Source: Seongchinamella sediminis
GTDB lineage: Bacteria; Pseudomonadota; Gammaproteobacteria; Pseudomonadales; Halieaceae
NCBI RefSeq assembly: GCF_003457605.1
Contig: NZ_QRAN01000012.1
Span: forward strand, 1 to 64,000
Direction of reading: 5' to 3'
DNA length: 64,000 bases
Within the stretch, counting starts at the first letter, position 1; each line of letters starts with the position of its first letter. The notes under the pieces are model-generated. The model saw only the letters and a list, made by a program, of their open reading frames with translations, had not been told where the DNA came from and ran no database searches. Shown one piece after another: positions 9,145 through 17,580 of this stretch. A program made the position numbers and the translations under genes.

Positions 9145-9175
9145 TGACATCAATATCACAAAAAAATGACATCAT
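9145..9175. promoter_or_regulatory. Operator-like repeats before the acyl-CoA ligase
   Basis: TGACATCAATATCA (9145-9158) matches 13 of 14 bases of the palindrome at 8574-8587, and a further TGACATCA half-site follows at 9167-9174. Spacing between the two TGACATCA elements is 22 bp, about two helix turns. The ligase gene starts 80 bp downstream. Confidence 0.55.
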
Positions 9176-9254
9176 AGTAGACTTTTGCTTGTGGCTGTGG
9201 AATAGTTGCGACCATTAAGCGTGCATTGATAGGTTCAGGCGAGGCGGATTCGGG

Positions 9255-10898
9255 ATGGGAAAAGATCGCTCAGGCGAGACTGGCAAGACAGGGAGTCTCG
9301 ACGCAGAAAGTGCTCGTCACGACTGGTATCGTGCAATGGGCTGGTGGCAAGGTGAGCGCCTTGAAGTTCGTTATGAACGGCATGTGAACAAGTGCCCCGG
9401 CGATCTGGCGGTGGTCGATAATCGGGGTCGCAGCTTGACGCATGAGCAGCTGTGGCGGCAGTCGGGAGAACTGGCGGCTGTGCTGGCAGGGCGCGGTGTC
9501 ACCCCCGGCGACCGGATCCTGATGTTTATGCCGAATTGGGCTGAATGGCAGATCCTGTTCCTGGCGGTACTGCGCACCAGGGCGGTACCAGCACCGATTC
9601 CCGTCACCACGGACGCAGGAACTCTAGCGTACGCACTGGAGCTTATCCAAAGTCCCCTGCTGATTACCGGTGACCGGCATGGCAGTCAGGATCTGGCAGG
9701 AACGGTAGACGGCGCACTCGCCCGGTGTTCGCACACGCCAGACCTGTTGACCGTGACCACGGAGGGCGACTATTGCTGGAAGGCTGATCACAACGCGGCA
9801 GCAGCAGAGGCAGCGCAGACACCGGGGCTTGATCTGGTGATGTTCACGTCCAGCACAACCGGACGCCCCAAGGCGGTTATGCACTCGACGGATACTCTGG
9901 GAGCACTGAACCAGGCCTTTACCGATCGCTTTTCCCTCGGTCCTGATCAGCCGATCTTTATGGCATCGCCACTGGGGCACAGCGTCGGCGCCTACCATGG
10001 CGCACGTCTGGCACTCTTCACCGGCGCCCCCCTTGTGCTGCAGGACCGCTGGGATCCGGCCGCCGCGCTGCAGATGATCGAGGAGTACCATTGCGCCTTC
10101 ACCGCTGCGGCCACCCCATTCCTGCGCGATCTGATCGAGCAATCCTGGCAGGGAGAGTCCCCTAAACTGGCCTCGCTGCGTTCCTTCGTCTGTGGCGGCG
10201 CACCCGTACCGCCAATTCTGTTGGAGCAGGCCTGGCAGAAGTTTCCCAATACATTCGTCACTAACCTCTGGGGCATGACGGAAGGCGGCGTAGTGACCTG
10301 TGTTCCCGACAGTCCGCGGGAAAAGCTTATCGCTACCGCCGGTATCGGCCTGCCGGGACTGGAAATGTGCATTCTGGATGACCAGGGCAATGTTCTTGCG
10401 GCAGGGGAAGAGGGCGAGTTGGCCATGCGCGGCCCTGGGGTTTTCTTTGGCTACCTGGGGCAGGAGGAACTCTATAACTCCCTGATGACCCCCGAGAGAT
10501 TCTTTCGCACAGAAGATCTCGCGCGGATCGACGAGGAAGGTTACCTGCAGATTACCGGTCGACTCAAGGACCTGATTATCCGTGGTGGCGTCAATATATC
10601 CCCCATCCCGGTGGAGGACGTGCTGTCAAAGCATCCGGGTGTGGAGAGTGTGGCCGTCATCGGGTTGCCCGATGAGCGACTCGGAGAGCGCATTTGCGCC
10701 GTCATATTGCCCCGCGGTGAGACGCCGGGAGTGGAGGACCTCCGGGAATTCGCCCTGGGCCAGGGGCTGGCAAAACGATACTGCCCCGAGATTGTGCACT
10801 GTGTGCGCAAAATGCCCCGCACCGCGGGTGGGAAAATTCGTAAAGCGGATCTCAAGACCATCATTCTAGAGAATGATCCGGAATATTTGGCCAACTGA
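9255..10898 (+). CDS. AMP-dependent acyl-CoA synthetase (acid-CoA ligase)
   Basis: A 547-residue ANL-superfamily adenylating enzyme. Visible motifs in order: phosphate loop MFTSSTTGRPKAV near residue 200, NLWGMTEGG near 337, the hinge GRLKDLIIRGG near 434, and the catalytic Lys in PRTAGGKIRK near 525. It activates a carboxylic acid to its CoA thioester with ATP. Overall layout resembles cyclohexanecarboxylate-CoA and related medium-chain or cyclic acid ligases. GAGG lies upstream of the ATG. It leads a tight run with hydrolase, SDR, amidase and hydratase genes, so it probably performs the entry reaction of the pathway. The exact acid is not predictable. Confidence 0.9.
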   Translation: MGKDRSGETGKTGSLDAESARHDWYRAMGWWQGERLEVRYERHVNKCPGDLAVVDNRGRSLTHEQLWRQSGELAAVLAGRGVTPGDRILMFMPNWAEWQILFLAVLRTRAVPAPIPVTTDAGTLAYALELIQSPLLITGDRHGSQDLAGTVDGALARCSHTPDLLTVTTEGDYCWKADHNAAAAEAAQTPGLDLVMFTSSTTGRPKAVMHSTDTLGALNQAFTDRFSLGPDQPIFMASPLGHSVGAYHGARLALFTGAPLVLQDRWDPAAALQMIEEYHCAFTAAATPFLRDLIEQSWQGESPKLASLRSFVCGGAPVPPILLEQAWQKFPNTFVTNLWGMTEGGVVTCVPDSPREKLIATAGIGLPGLEMCILDDQGNVLAAGEEGELAMRGPGVFFGYLGQEELYNSLMTPERFFRTEDLARIDEEGYLQITGRLKDLIIRGGVNISPIPVEDVLSKHPGVESVAVIGLPDERLGERICAVILPRGETPGVEDLREFALGQGLAKRYCPEIVHCVRKMPRTAGGKIRKADLKTIILENDPEYLAN

Positions 10899-10907
10899 GG
10901 GAAAAGA

Positions 10908-11705
10908 GTGAGCACCATGCAAAAACGTATCAGAGACATCGATGTCACTTACACCGAGAGCGGTGAAGGCGAGCCTGTAGTGCTCATTCACGGCCTCGCT
11001 GAAGACCGCAACAGTTTTGGCGACGTACAACAGCGATTGCAGGACTTCCACACCTACGCCTATGACTTTCGCGGACACGGGGAGACCAGCCTCGGCGACG
11101 CCGATGGCACGCTCGAGCAACTGGGAGAAGACCTTATCGCCTTTATGGAAACGGTCACCGGTCCGGCCAGGTGCGTTGGTTATTCCTTGGGCGGCACGAT
11201 CGTACTGTGGGCGGCGCTGGAGCGGCCCGATCTGGTGAAGCAAGCGGTGGTGGTTGGCACATCCACGGTAGTGGGTAGCACGGCCGCCGGGTTTTTCGGT
11301 GATCGTATTGAGCTTATCCAGGACGATGTCAAAGCATTCAACGCGGCTCTTCGGGATGACACGAAGGCCCAGATAGTTAGTGGGGATGTCGATGTCGATC
11401 AAGTGACGCGCCGTCGTATCGATGCGGTCGGCAACGGCGGCGGGTACATCAATGCCGCGCGGGCGATGATCGGTGTTCACAGCAACCCGCTGACGCCGCG
11501 GCTGTCCGAGATAAGTTGCCCGGTGGAGGTCATCGGTGCGGATGGGGACGTGTTTTGTCCCCGCAAGGCAGCTGACATCATTCTGGACGGACTGAAACAC
11601 GGCAACTACAGGGAAGTGAGGAATGCCGGGCATCTTGTGAGTATCGATCAGCCCGCCGCCTATGCCAGTACTTTAAGAGCCGCTCTGACGCAGAGCGAAA
11701 AATGA
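10908..11705 (+). CDS. Alpha/beta-hydrolase
   Basis: A 265-residue alpha/beta-hydrolase with oxyanion-loop HGLAEDRNSF, nucleophile elbow GYSLGG (Ser near residue 92), acid Asp in GADGDVF near 211 and His in NAGHLVSID near 242. Such proteins cleave C-C bonds, esters or lactones. It starts 9 bp after the ligase stop at a GTG (10908), with an ATG three codons on as an alternative. In this operon it could open a ring or lactone produced by earlier steps, or hydrolyse a CoA thioester; the choice is inference. Confidence 0.85.
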   Translation: MSTMQKRIRDIDVTYTESGEGEPVVLIHGLAEDRNSFGDVQQRLQDFHTYAYDFRGHGETSLGDADGTLEQLGEDLIAFMETVTGPARCVGYSLGGTIVLWAALERPDLVKQAVVVGTSTVVGSTAAGFFGDRIELIQDDVKAFNAALRDDTKAQIVSGDVDVDQVTRRRIDAVGNGGGYINAARAMIGVHSNPLTPRLSEISCPVEVIGADGDVFCPRKAADIILDGLKHGNYREVRNAGHLVSIDQPAAYASTLRAALTQSEK

Positions 11706-11763
11706 CAGAAAGCCACAAAGTCTGTGGCCAGGATCAGCGTTTATAGTGAGGAAGGAGTGAATC

Positions 11764-12525
11764 ATGAGTGACAGGAAAGTAGCGGTTGTAACTGCGGCTG
11801 CGGGTATGGGAATTGGTGCGGCAGTCGCCCATCAACTGGCTGCCGATGGCATGGACGTGGTGATCACGGATGCTCACGAGAGACGAGCCGGTGAGTTTGC
11901 AGGGAAACTGTCGGAGGAGTTTAAGCGTGACTTCCTCTCCCTTGGGCTGGACGTCACCGATTTTGACCGGGTAGAAGAGGTGATGAAGACCGTTGTTGAA
12001 CAGCGTGGTCGCCTGGATGTCCTGGTTAACAATGCGGGCTGGAGCAAGATTGAACCGGTCGCGGAAATGGCCCGTGAGACATGGTTGCGCTGTATAGATG
12101 TCGACCTCAACGGCACATTTAACTGTATGCGCCATGCACTGCCACGCATGATCGATGCGGGCGCCGGCGGTGTTGTTATCAACATTTCGTCCATAGCAGC
12201 CTGGGAAACCAACACGGATCATGGTGCCGCCTACTCCGCCGCCAAGTCGGGCATACATGCACTGACGCGGGTAGCGGCCGCCGAGAATGGCCGACATGGT
12301 ATTCGTGTCAATGCGGTTGCGCCAGGCTTGATCTATAACGAGTTTCTGCGCAAGATCTATCCGGATGAATTCTTCGAAGGCTATATTGAAAACAAATCAC
12401 TGGTAGGGCGGGTGGGTCAGCCCCAGGATATTGCAGACATCGTCTCTTTCCTGGTCAGTGACAAGGCAGGGTATGTCACCGGGGAAGTTTATGGTGTGAG
12501 CGGGGGGGTCTGTCCAAATGGCTAG
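11764..12525 (+). CDS. Short-chain dehydrogenase/reductase
   Basis: A 253-residue classical SDR. The dinucleotide-binding loop reads TAAAGMGIG (first Gly of TGxxxGxG replaced by Ala), followed by the NNAG motif, the Ser of NISSIA and the active-site YSAAK near residue 156. It resembles hydroxyacyl-CoA and cyclic alcohol dehydrogenases such as those of cyclohexanecarboxylate breakdown. GGAG precedes the ATG. It overlaps the amidase gene by 8 bp, so the two are translationally coupled. Probable role: oxidation of a hydroxyl group on a CoA-bound intermediate with NAD(P). Confidence 0.85.
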   Translation: MSDRKVAVVTAAAGMGIGAAVAHQLAADGMDVVITDAHERRAGEFAGKLSEEFKRDFLSLGLDVTDFDRVEEVMKTVVEQRGRLDVLVNNAGWSKIEPVAEMARETWLRCIDVDLNGTFNCMRHALPRMIDAGAGGVVINISSIAAWETNTDHGAAYSAAKSGIHALTRVAAAENGRHGIRVNAVAPGLIYNEFLRKIYPDEFFEGYIENKSLVGRVGQPQDIADIVSFLVSDKAGYVTGEVYGVSGGVCPNG

Positions 12526-13921
12526 TATGGGTAGTCATGCGGACTCTCCTCTGTACTGGTCGGTTGCGAAACTGCAGGCCGCCTATCAAAGCGGAGAATT
12601 GTCCCCTGTCGAGGTGCTGGAAGAGGCGCTCCAGCGCATCGACCGATTCAATCCACAGCTGAATGCGTATCTGGGCCGACTGGATGACCTGGCGAGGGCG
12701 CAGGCGCTCGCCGCGGAACGCGCCTGGCGCAGCGGAGAGCCGGGCCCCCTTTGCGGGGTTCCTGTATCGATCAAGGATACTTTCCATATAGAAGGCCACG
12801 TCGCCACCTATGGCTCGCTGGCATTTCGGGACAACATTGCCGAGAGCGACTCGGGTGTTGTGAGGCGCCTGCGCGCTGCTGGATCGGTGTTCACCGGCAG
12901 GACGAATACCTCCGAATTCGCCCAATCAGCCACGGCGGAAAACAGGTTTTTTGACGACAGTCATAATCCCTGGGACGTGACGCGAACAACGGGGGGATCC
13001 AGCGGCGGTGCGGCTGCTTCCGTTGCGGCAGGCTTGTCTACCCTGGCAGTGGGTGCTGACGGTGGCGGATCAATACGGATTCCGGCATCCTTTACCGGGT
13101 TGTTCGGTATCAAGCCGACCTATGGACTTTGCCAGGATGAAAACGGTTTGAGCGCGATGAGTGATTTTATCTCACCCGGACCCTTTGCCTGGCGCGTGTC
13201 CGATGCAAGAGTCATGTGTGGCGTACTCGCTGATACCACTTACCGGCGGCAGAAGGTGACCAAGGGACTGCGTGTCGCCTGGTGTGCGCGACCTTCTGGG
13301 TGCCCCCACGATCCCGGCGTGGTAGAGGTAACAGAAGCAGCGGTCAAGCTATTGGTGGAAATGGGCCACTGTGTAGCGGAACATCCGCTCGATTTGACTG
13401 GCTGGGAAGCCGCGTTTGCGCCTCTGGTGCTTCATAATGAGTTCAGGGAGAGGGACCACCTGCTGGAAACATCAGCGGACCGACTAACCGGCTACGAGCG
13501 CCGCTCCCTGGAAATGGCTCGTTCGCTATCCGCGGAGCAGGTCGAACAGGGGCACAGGGAGCACGCCGTCTATCGCGCGCGCATTCAGCGCCTGTTCGAG
13601 GAATTCGATATCGTAGTGCTTCCGACTACGGCAGTGACGGCGTTCCCGATTAAGGAGCGTCCCAGCAAAATAGATGGTCAGGACGTTCACTGGTTGTGGG
13701 GCCCGTTTCCCGGCACAGCGCCATTTAATGTGGCAGGCAATCCGGCGGCGACGGTGCCATGTGGCTTTGCAGATTCACTGCCGGTTGGGCTGCAACTGGT
13801 GGGGGCGCAGATGAGCGAGGAGCTACTGTTGAACCTGGCCGAAGACCTGGAGGAGGCACTCGCCATTGATCGAACCCCCCTTGTTGATAAATGGGCCATG
13901 ACTGCAACGGTGGAGGGCTGA
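12518..13921 (+). CDS. Amidase-signature family hydrolase
   Basis: A 467-residue amidase-signature enzyme. The Ser-cisSer-Lys triad is visible: Lys in PVSIKDTF near residue 84, the glycine/serine-rich [12 protein letters not shown] near 158, and the nucleophile in [10 protein letters not shown] near 182. Family members hydrolyse amides and some esters or ring amides. The ATG lies inside the end of the SDR gene. An amidase among acyl-CoA genes is unusual and suggests either an amide-bearing substrate or use of this fold as an esterase or C-C hydrolase. It is not GatA of the tRNA amidotransferase: no gatB or gatC is nearby. Confidence 0.85.
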   Translation: MASMGSHADSPLYWSVAKLQAAYQSGELSPVEVLEEALQRIDRFNPQLNAYLGRLDDLARAQALAAERAWRSGEPGPLCGVPVSIKDTFHIEGHVATYGSLAFRDNIAESDSGVVRRLRAAGSVFTGRTNTSEFAQSATAENRFFDDSHNPWDVTRTTGGSSGGAAASVAAGLSTLAVGADGGGSIRIPASFTGLFGIKPTYGLCQDENGLSAMSDFISPGPFAWRVSDARVMCGVLADTTYRRQKVTKGLRVAWCARPSGCPHDPGVVEVTEAAVKLLVEMGHCVAEHPLDLTGWEAAFAPLVLHNEFRERDHLLETSADRLTGYERRSLEMARSLSAEQVEQGHREHAVYRARIQRLFEEFDIVVLPTTAVTAFPIKERPSKIDGQDVHWLWGPFPGTAPFNVAGNPAATVPCGFADSLPVGLQLVGAQMSEELLLNLAEDLEEALAIDRTPLVDKWAMTATVEG

Positions 13922-13932
13922 GAGCTTTCACT

Positions 13933-14670
13933 ATGTCGGATCTGATTCGAATCGAACGCGATGACAAGCTGCTCACTCTGGTACTGAACCGGCCTGAGCG
14001 CAAGAATGCCCTCTCCATAGCGCTGCTGGAGGCATTTTGTAAAGCTTTATACGAGGAAGTCACGGTACAAACGGTCGCGGTTATTATTTGCGGCGAGGGG
14101 GGGTGTTTCAGTGCCGGCGCCGACCTGTCCGATTTGAATGGTACTCTGGACGATCTGGCGGTGGACGACGCGGTAGCAGCGGCGGTACAGGCCATCAATG
14201 ATACGCCCGTGCCCGTGATCGCCGCTATCGACGGCCCCTGTGTCGGTGCCGCGGTGGATTTTTGCCTGGCCTGCGATGTGCGGGTGGCTTCTGCCGGCGC
14301 TTTTATACAGATTCCCGCCGCGCGTCTCGGTCTGCTTTACAATCCCGCCGCGGTAGCCCGAGTTGCCAGATCAGTAGCCCCCGATATTCTGTTCAGACTG
14401 CTGGTTCTCGGGGAGAGGTTTTTGGCCGAGGAGGCCGCTCGCGTGGGCCTGCTGTCTTACCCAATCGCTAACGGCGGCAGCCGGGAGGCCGCTGTCGCCA
14501 TCGCCCGGGCCGGTGCGGGCAACGTTCCGCTTGCCGTGGCGGCCTCGAAGGGCTTGCTCAATGCCCTGCAGGACGGGAGCTACGACCCTGAGAGCTGGAA
14601 CGAAAAACGCCGGAATATTCTCGAATCACCGGAACGTCGCGCTGCAGTCGAGAGCGCCAAGAAGCGGTGA
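13933..14670 (+). CDS. Enoyl-CoA hydratase/isomerase (crotonase) family
   Basis: A 245-residue crotonase-fold protein starting at the ATG at 13933, 11 bp after the amidase stop (the open frame extends upstream into the amidase but without family sequence). LNRPERKNALS, the first oxyanion segment CFSAGADLSDL near residue 58 and the second, DGPCVGAAVDFCLACDV near 98, are typical. The Glu of the canonical hydratase pair is not obvious in the RLGLLYNPAAVARV segment, so isomerase or ring-hydrolase chemistry is possible. It lies in the catabolic operon 30 bp before the MaoC gene. Confidence 0.85.
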   Translation: MSDLIRIERDDKLLTLVLNRPERKNALSIALLEAFCKALYEEVTVQTVAVIICGEGGCFSAGADLSDLNGTLDDLAVDDAVAAAVQAINDTPVPVIAAIDGPCVGAAVDFCLACDVRVASAGAFIQIPAARLGLLYNPAAVARVARSVAPDILFRLLVLGERFLAEEAARVGLLSYPIANGGSREAAVAIARAGAGNVPLAVAASKGLLNALQDGSYDPESWNEKRRNILESPERRAAVESAKKR

Positions 14671-14700
14671 TCTATACGCACACTCAGGAGGCACAAATTC

Positions 14701-15540
14701 ATGTCGCAACAATCAGACGAACAAGCGCAAACATCCATGAAACTTGAAAACCTCGCCGGCTATGAGCTGGGCACAAACGAACTCGTCTACACGGACCGTG
14801 ACGCAATTTTGTACGCGATAGCTGTCGGTGCGAGAACCGATCAACTTGATCTCATCTATGAGCGCGATTTGCGTGTGTTGCCAACCTATGCCTGTGCACT
14901 GGGGCTGTGGGCTGTCGAAGCCGCGGGCGACCTGGGTGCCTATGACAGAACCCGTTCACTACACGCCTCACAGCGATTGGAAATACATAAAGCTATGCCC
15001 GCCAATGGGACCATTCAGTCAACGGGACGCGTGGTGAATGTCTGGGACAAGGGAAAGGCAGCGGTGGTAGAGATTGAGGTTTCCTCGGAGTTCTTTACGG
15101 CAACCTATGCGATATTTCTGCCCGGTATGGGCGGCTGGGGAGGAGAGCGGGGCCCTTCCGCCGCTGCCGCAGCTGAAGCGCCGGAATACGACTGGCATTC
15201 GGAGGTCGCAACCGGAGAGGATCAGGCGACACTGTACCGTCTCACCGGTGACAGACATCCGGTACACATCGATATCGAAGTGGCTCGCGCGAATGGGTTT
15301 GAGCGCCCGATACTACATGGCCTGTGCACTCTGGGCATTGCCGCGAGGGAAATTGCCGCGGCGGTGGGTGCGCATCCGGCGACCTTGCGCGAACTCGAGG
15401 CCAAACTGGCGGCACCGGTAATGCCGGGTGACAGAATCGAAATCTACGCCGGAGAAATGCCATCGAGGCAGTTGAGATTCGTGGCAAAGGTGGGTGACAC
15501 GGTGGTCCTGAAGGACGGTCGTGCGGTGTTTGGGCAATAA
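14701..15540 (+). CDS. MaoC-like (R)-specific enoyl-CoA hydratase
   Basis: A 279-residue double-hotdog protein of the kind found in hydratase 2. The C-terminal half contains the hydratase 2 signature from LYRLTGDRHPVHIDIEVA to the following HGLCTLG, with the Asp/His pair in GDRHPVH near residue 183. The N-terminal half (TDRDAILYAIAVGAR) is the degenerate partner domain. AGGAGG lies 8 bp before the ATG. It should hydrate an enoyl-CoA with R stereochemistry. Similar proteins act in sterol side-chain and terpenoid degradation. It ends the tight part of the operon. Confidence 0.88.
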   Translation: MSQQSDEQAQTSMKLENLAGYELGTNELVYTDRDAILYAIAVGARTDQLDLIYERDLRVLPTYACALGLWAVEAAGDLGAYDRTRSLHASQRLEIHKAMPANGTIQSTGRVVNVWDKGKAAVVEIEVSSEFFTATYAIFLPGMGGWGGERGPSAAAAAEAPEYDWHSEVATGEDQATLYRLTGDRHPVHIDIEVARANGFERPILHGLCTLGIAAREIAAAVGAHPATLRELEAKLAAPVMPGDRIEIYAGEMPSRQLRFVAKVGDTVVLKDGRAVFGQ

Positions 15541-15646
15541 GACGCGAATTGACGACGCAGTCGGCGTTATCAGGATGCGAACTGGCGCCACTGTCTGGGC
15601 ACGGAACAGTAAGCAGACCGGGTCTGCAACCTTCAATGGTGCTGGT

Positions 15647-15859
15647 ATGAGAGACATTGTAGAAAGAGTGGCGTGCAATTCACAAACCGGCGATACCTAT
15701 TTGCATCTGGCTGAGATGCTTCTTGAAAAACACGAGTGGGGGCTTGCTTTAAGGGCGGTGGAGTCTGCTTTAGATAAGGGTTGCTTAGCCGATGTCGATG
15801 GCGCCCATAGCATGTTACGGGAAATCTGCAAGCGACTGGACACCAGATACGGGTTCTAG
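15647..15859 (+). CDS. Small TPR-like hypothetical protein
   Basis: A possible 70-residue protein with a helical, TPR-like pattern (from YLHLAEMLLEKHEWG to VESALDKG). The open frame extends back to 15521, overlapping the MaoC stop, but the residues before the ATG at 15647 look random. No ribosome-binding site is evident. I do not recognise a family beyond the TPR resemblance. Confidence 0.4.
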   Translation: MRDIVERVACNSQTGDTYLHLAEMLLEKHEWGLALRAVESALDKGCLADVDGAHSMLREICKRLDTRYGF

Positions 15860-16127
15860 TAGCGCGCCAAAGCAGCAAAGCAGACTCTAGTCGGTCAGTC
15901 GTCATGGCCCTCGAATTAACCCGGGCTGGAGCCACGGTGCAGGCTATTCCTGCGTAGTTAGCCCTGTGCGGTTCAGACCCGGTGACCGGGTCGGGCGACA
16001 ACAAAGACCGGCAAGCAGTGCTACAATAGCGATGCCAGAATCATGTAAAGGCGTAGTCACTTTCACTTAAGTGGCGCGGACAGGGGCCGTTGGACCGTAG
16101 CAGGAGCAGATTAAGAGGAATCACACT
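15860..16127. other. Intergenic stretch before the TetR gene
   Basis: 268 bp without a convincing gene. I see a TACAAT at 16022-16027 that could be a promoter -10 element, and no copy of the TGACATCA palindrome, so autoregulation of the TetR gene through that motif is not supported here. Confidence 0.3.
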
Positions 16128-16736
16128 ATGGGGGCAGAACCGGTTACGCCGAAGGGGGTTAAGACTCGGGAGCGAATTCTGGAGGCATCCCGGGCAGTGT
16201 TTGCCAGGGATGGCTACGTGTCCATGCGCATGGGTGACGTCGCTGTCGAGGCGGGACTGTCCATGGGCTCGCTCTACCGTTACTTCAAGAACAAGGAAGA
16301 CCTGTTTGCGCACCTTATAGCCGATGTCCACGAGATGCTCTATCAGGCCAGTGGCGGGAGCGCCTACGATTTTGCGACAGAGCCTTTTGAGGCTCTGCTC
16401 GAAGCCAACAGGGGTTATCTGGAATGTTATTACGCTAACAGGGATATCATGCGTACCCTGTTTGAGGCGGTCACTGTGGATAAGCGCGACCGCGAAATCT
16501 GGTGGCGGATGAGAGAGCGCCACATCGAGCGCTTCACCCATGCGATCAAAGAGTCACATGGAATTACCCATGTCGATGGCGTGGAAGTGAGGGTGCTGGT
16601 TGACTCGATGGCTTCGCTGGTTGAACAGTCGGCCTACTGCTGGTACGCCCAGGAGGAACTCAATTCCAATCCCATTCCCGTTGATATCGCGGCAAGAACT
16701 GTGACCATTATCTGGTACCGCGCCATCTTTACTTGA
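16128..16736 (+). CDS. TetR/AcrR-family transcriptional regulator
   Basis: A 202-residue TetR-type repressor. The N-terminal HTH region (TRERILEASRAVFARDGY, then MRMGDVAVEAGLSMGSLYRYFKNKEDL) is canonical, followed by a helical ligand-binding domain rich in aromatics (CYYANRD, EIWWRMRERH, YCWYAQEE). AGAGGA precedes the ATG by 8 bp. Position at the end of the catabolic region suggests it controls that region, perhaps responding to a CoA ester, and the palindromes at 8558-8587 and 9145-9175 are the best candidate targets. This link is inference. Confidence 0.88.
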   Translation: MGAEPVTPKGVKTRERILEASRAVFARDGYVSMRMGDVAVEAGLSMGSLYRYFKNKEDLFAHLIADVHEMLYQASGGSAYDFATEPFEALLEANRGYLECYYANRDIMRTLFEAVTVDKRDREIWWRMRERHIERFTHAIKESHGITHVDGVEVRVLVDSMASLVEQSAYCWYAQEELNSNPIPVDIAARTVTIIWYRAIFT

Positions 16737-16866
16737 AGTAGACCGCTTACGGGGAGCTCCCTGAGCTGCGATGGTATAGCTGTTGCGCGCATGCTTTCTG
16801 ATCGTGTGCGACCTGTTGGTTTGCCGCCAATCCCGCTTCCAACGACGTAGTGGGCAGCGCATTTTC

Positions 16867-16898
16867 GGGCCTGGTAACGACACCAGTCCGGGTTTTTT
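16867..16898 (+). terminator. Possible intrinsic terminator after the TetR gene
   Basis: CTGGT and ACCAG (16871-16875 and 16882-16886) form a short stem extended by a mismatch and further G-C pairs, followed by TTTTTT from 16893. It lies 130 bp after the TetR stop. Confidence 0.4.
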
Positions 16899-16971
16899 AT
16901 AGCCAGGAAGACCTCGGCATAACAAGCGTAAGAGGACGAATCTTGCTTGCGGGAATTGCGCTTGACTTAAA

Positions 16972-16992
16972 CTACGACTAAATATATCGTAG
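16972..16992. promoter_or_regulatory. Palindrome overlapping the Rrf2 promoter
   Basis: CTACGA (16972-16977) and TCGTAG (16987-16992) are a perfect inverted repeat with a 9 bp AT-rich spacer. A TTGACT -35-like hexamer lies just upstream at 16962-16967, and the palindrome would cover the -10 region. Rrf2 proteins commonly bind such sites over their own promoters. Confidence 0.5.
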
Positions 16993-17017
16993 ATAATATA
17001 AGTAGGAGATTAATTCT

Positions 17018-17035
17018 ATGATCGTACCCCAATGA
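17018..17035 (+). CDS. Five-codon leader minicistron before the Rrf2 gene
   Basis: AGGAG at 17004-17008 sits 9 bp before an ATG at 17018 that opens only MIVPQ and a stop. Its TGA overlaps the ATG of the Rrf2 gene at 17032 (ATGA). The Rrf2 start has no ribosome-binding site of its own at a normal distance, so translation may be coupled through this minicistron. The alternative is poor direct initiation at 17032. Confidence 0.4.
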   Translation: MIVPQ

Positions 17036-17580
17036 GTCTCTATGGCAGCAACGTCGAATACGGCCTTCATTGCCTGCTCTTTCTCGCGGGCCCCGATATG
17101 CACGCGCCTGTCTCGGCGAAGGATCTTGCCGAGTTCCAGGGAGTTTCTCCGTCCCTGGTCGCCAAGCTGTTCAGCCAACTCCAGAAGGCTGGCATTGTCG
17201 CGAGTGCGGAGGGTATCCAAGGGGGTTACCGACTGGCCAAGGCCGCTAGTGAGGTGTCCGTAATGGACGTCATTCTCGCGGTCGAGGGTGATAAGCCGCT
17301 GTTTCAGTGCAAGCAGATTCGCCGCAACTGTATCCTCTACTCCGGCAACCCACCGGACTGGGCGACAAATGGAGTGTGCTCAATTCACGCTGTCATGCTG
17401 GAGGCACAGGAGCGCATGTTCGAGACGTTCCGCGGCCATACGCTGGCAAGCCTCGCACAACAGGTGGAGAGCAAGTTACCCAAATCACAGTCCGCTGCCG
17501 GCCGCGAGTGGTTTGAGGCGCGCCTCGCCGAACGCCGCCGCGGATCCAGATCGAAGTATGCGAAGAGGGGGAAGCGATAA
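17032..17580 (+). CDS. Rrf2-family transcriptional regulator
   Basis: A 182-residue Rrf2-type winged-helix regulator: NVEYGLHCLLFLAG, the HTH SAKDLAEFQGVSPSLVAKLFSQL, and the wing AEGIQGGYRLAK. Three cysteines at C93, C100 and C116 lie where IscR and NsrR hold an Fe-S cluster, but with wider spacing (x6 and x15). A basic C-terminal tail follows (from ARLAERRRGSR to the end), which is longer than usual. It overlaps the flavoprotein gene by one base. Likely a redox or nitric-oxide sensor acting on its own operon through the 16972-16992 palindrome. Confidence 0.85.
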   Translation: MSLYGSNVEYGLHCLLFLAGPDMHAPVSAKDLAEFQGVSPSLVAKLFSQLQKAGIVASAEGIQGGYRLAKAASEVSVMDVILAVEGDKPLFQCKQIRRNCILYSGNPPDWATNGVCSIHAVMLEAQERMFETFRGHTLASLAQQVESKLPKSQSAAGREWFEARLAERRRGSRSKYAKRGKR

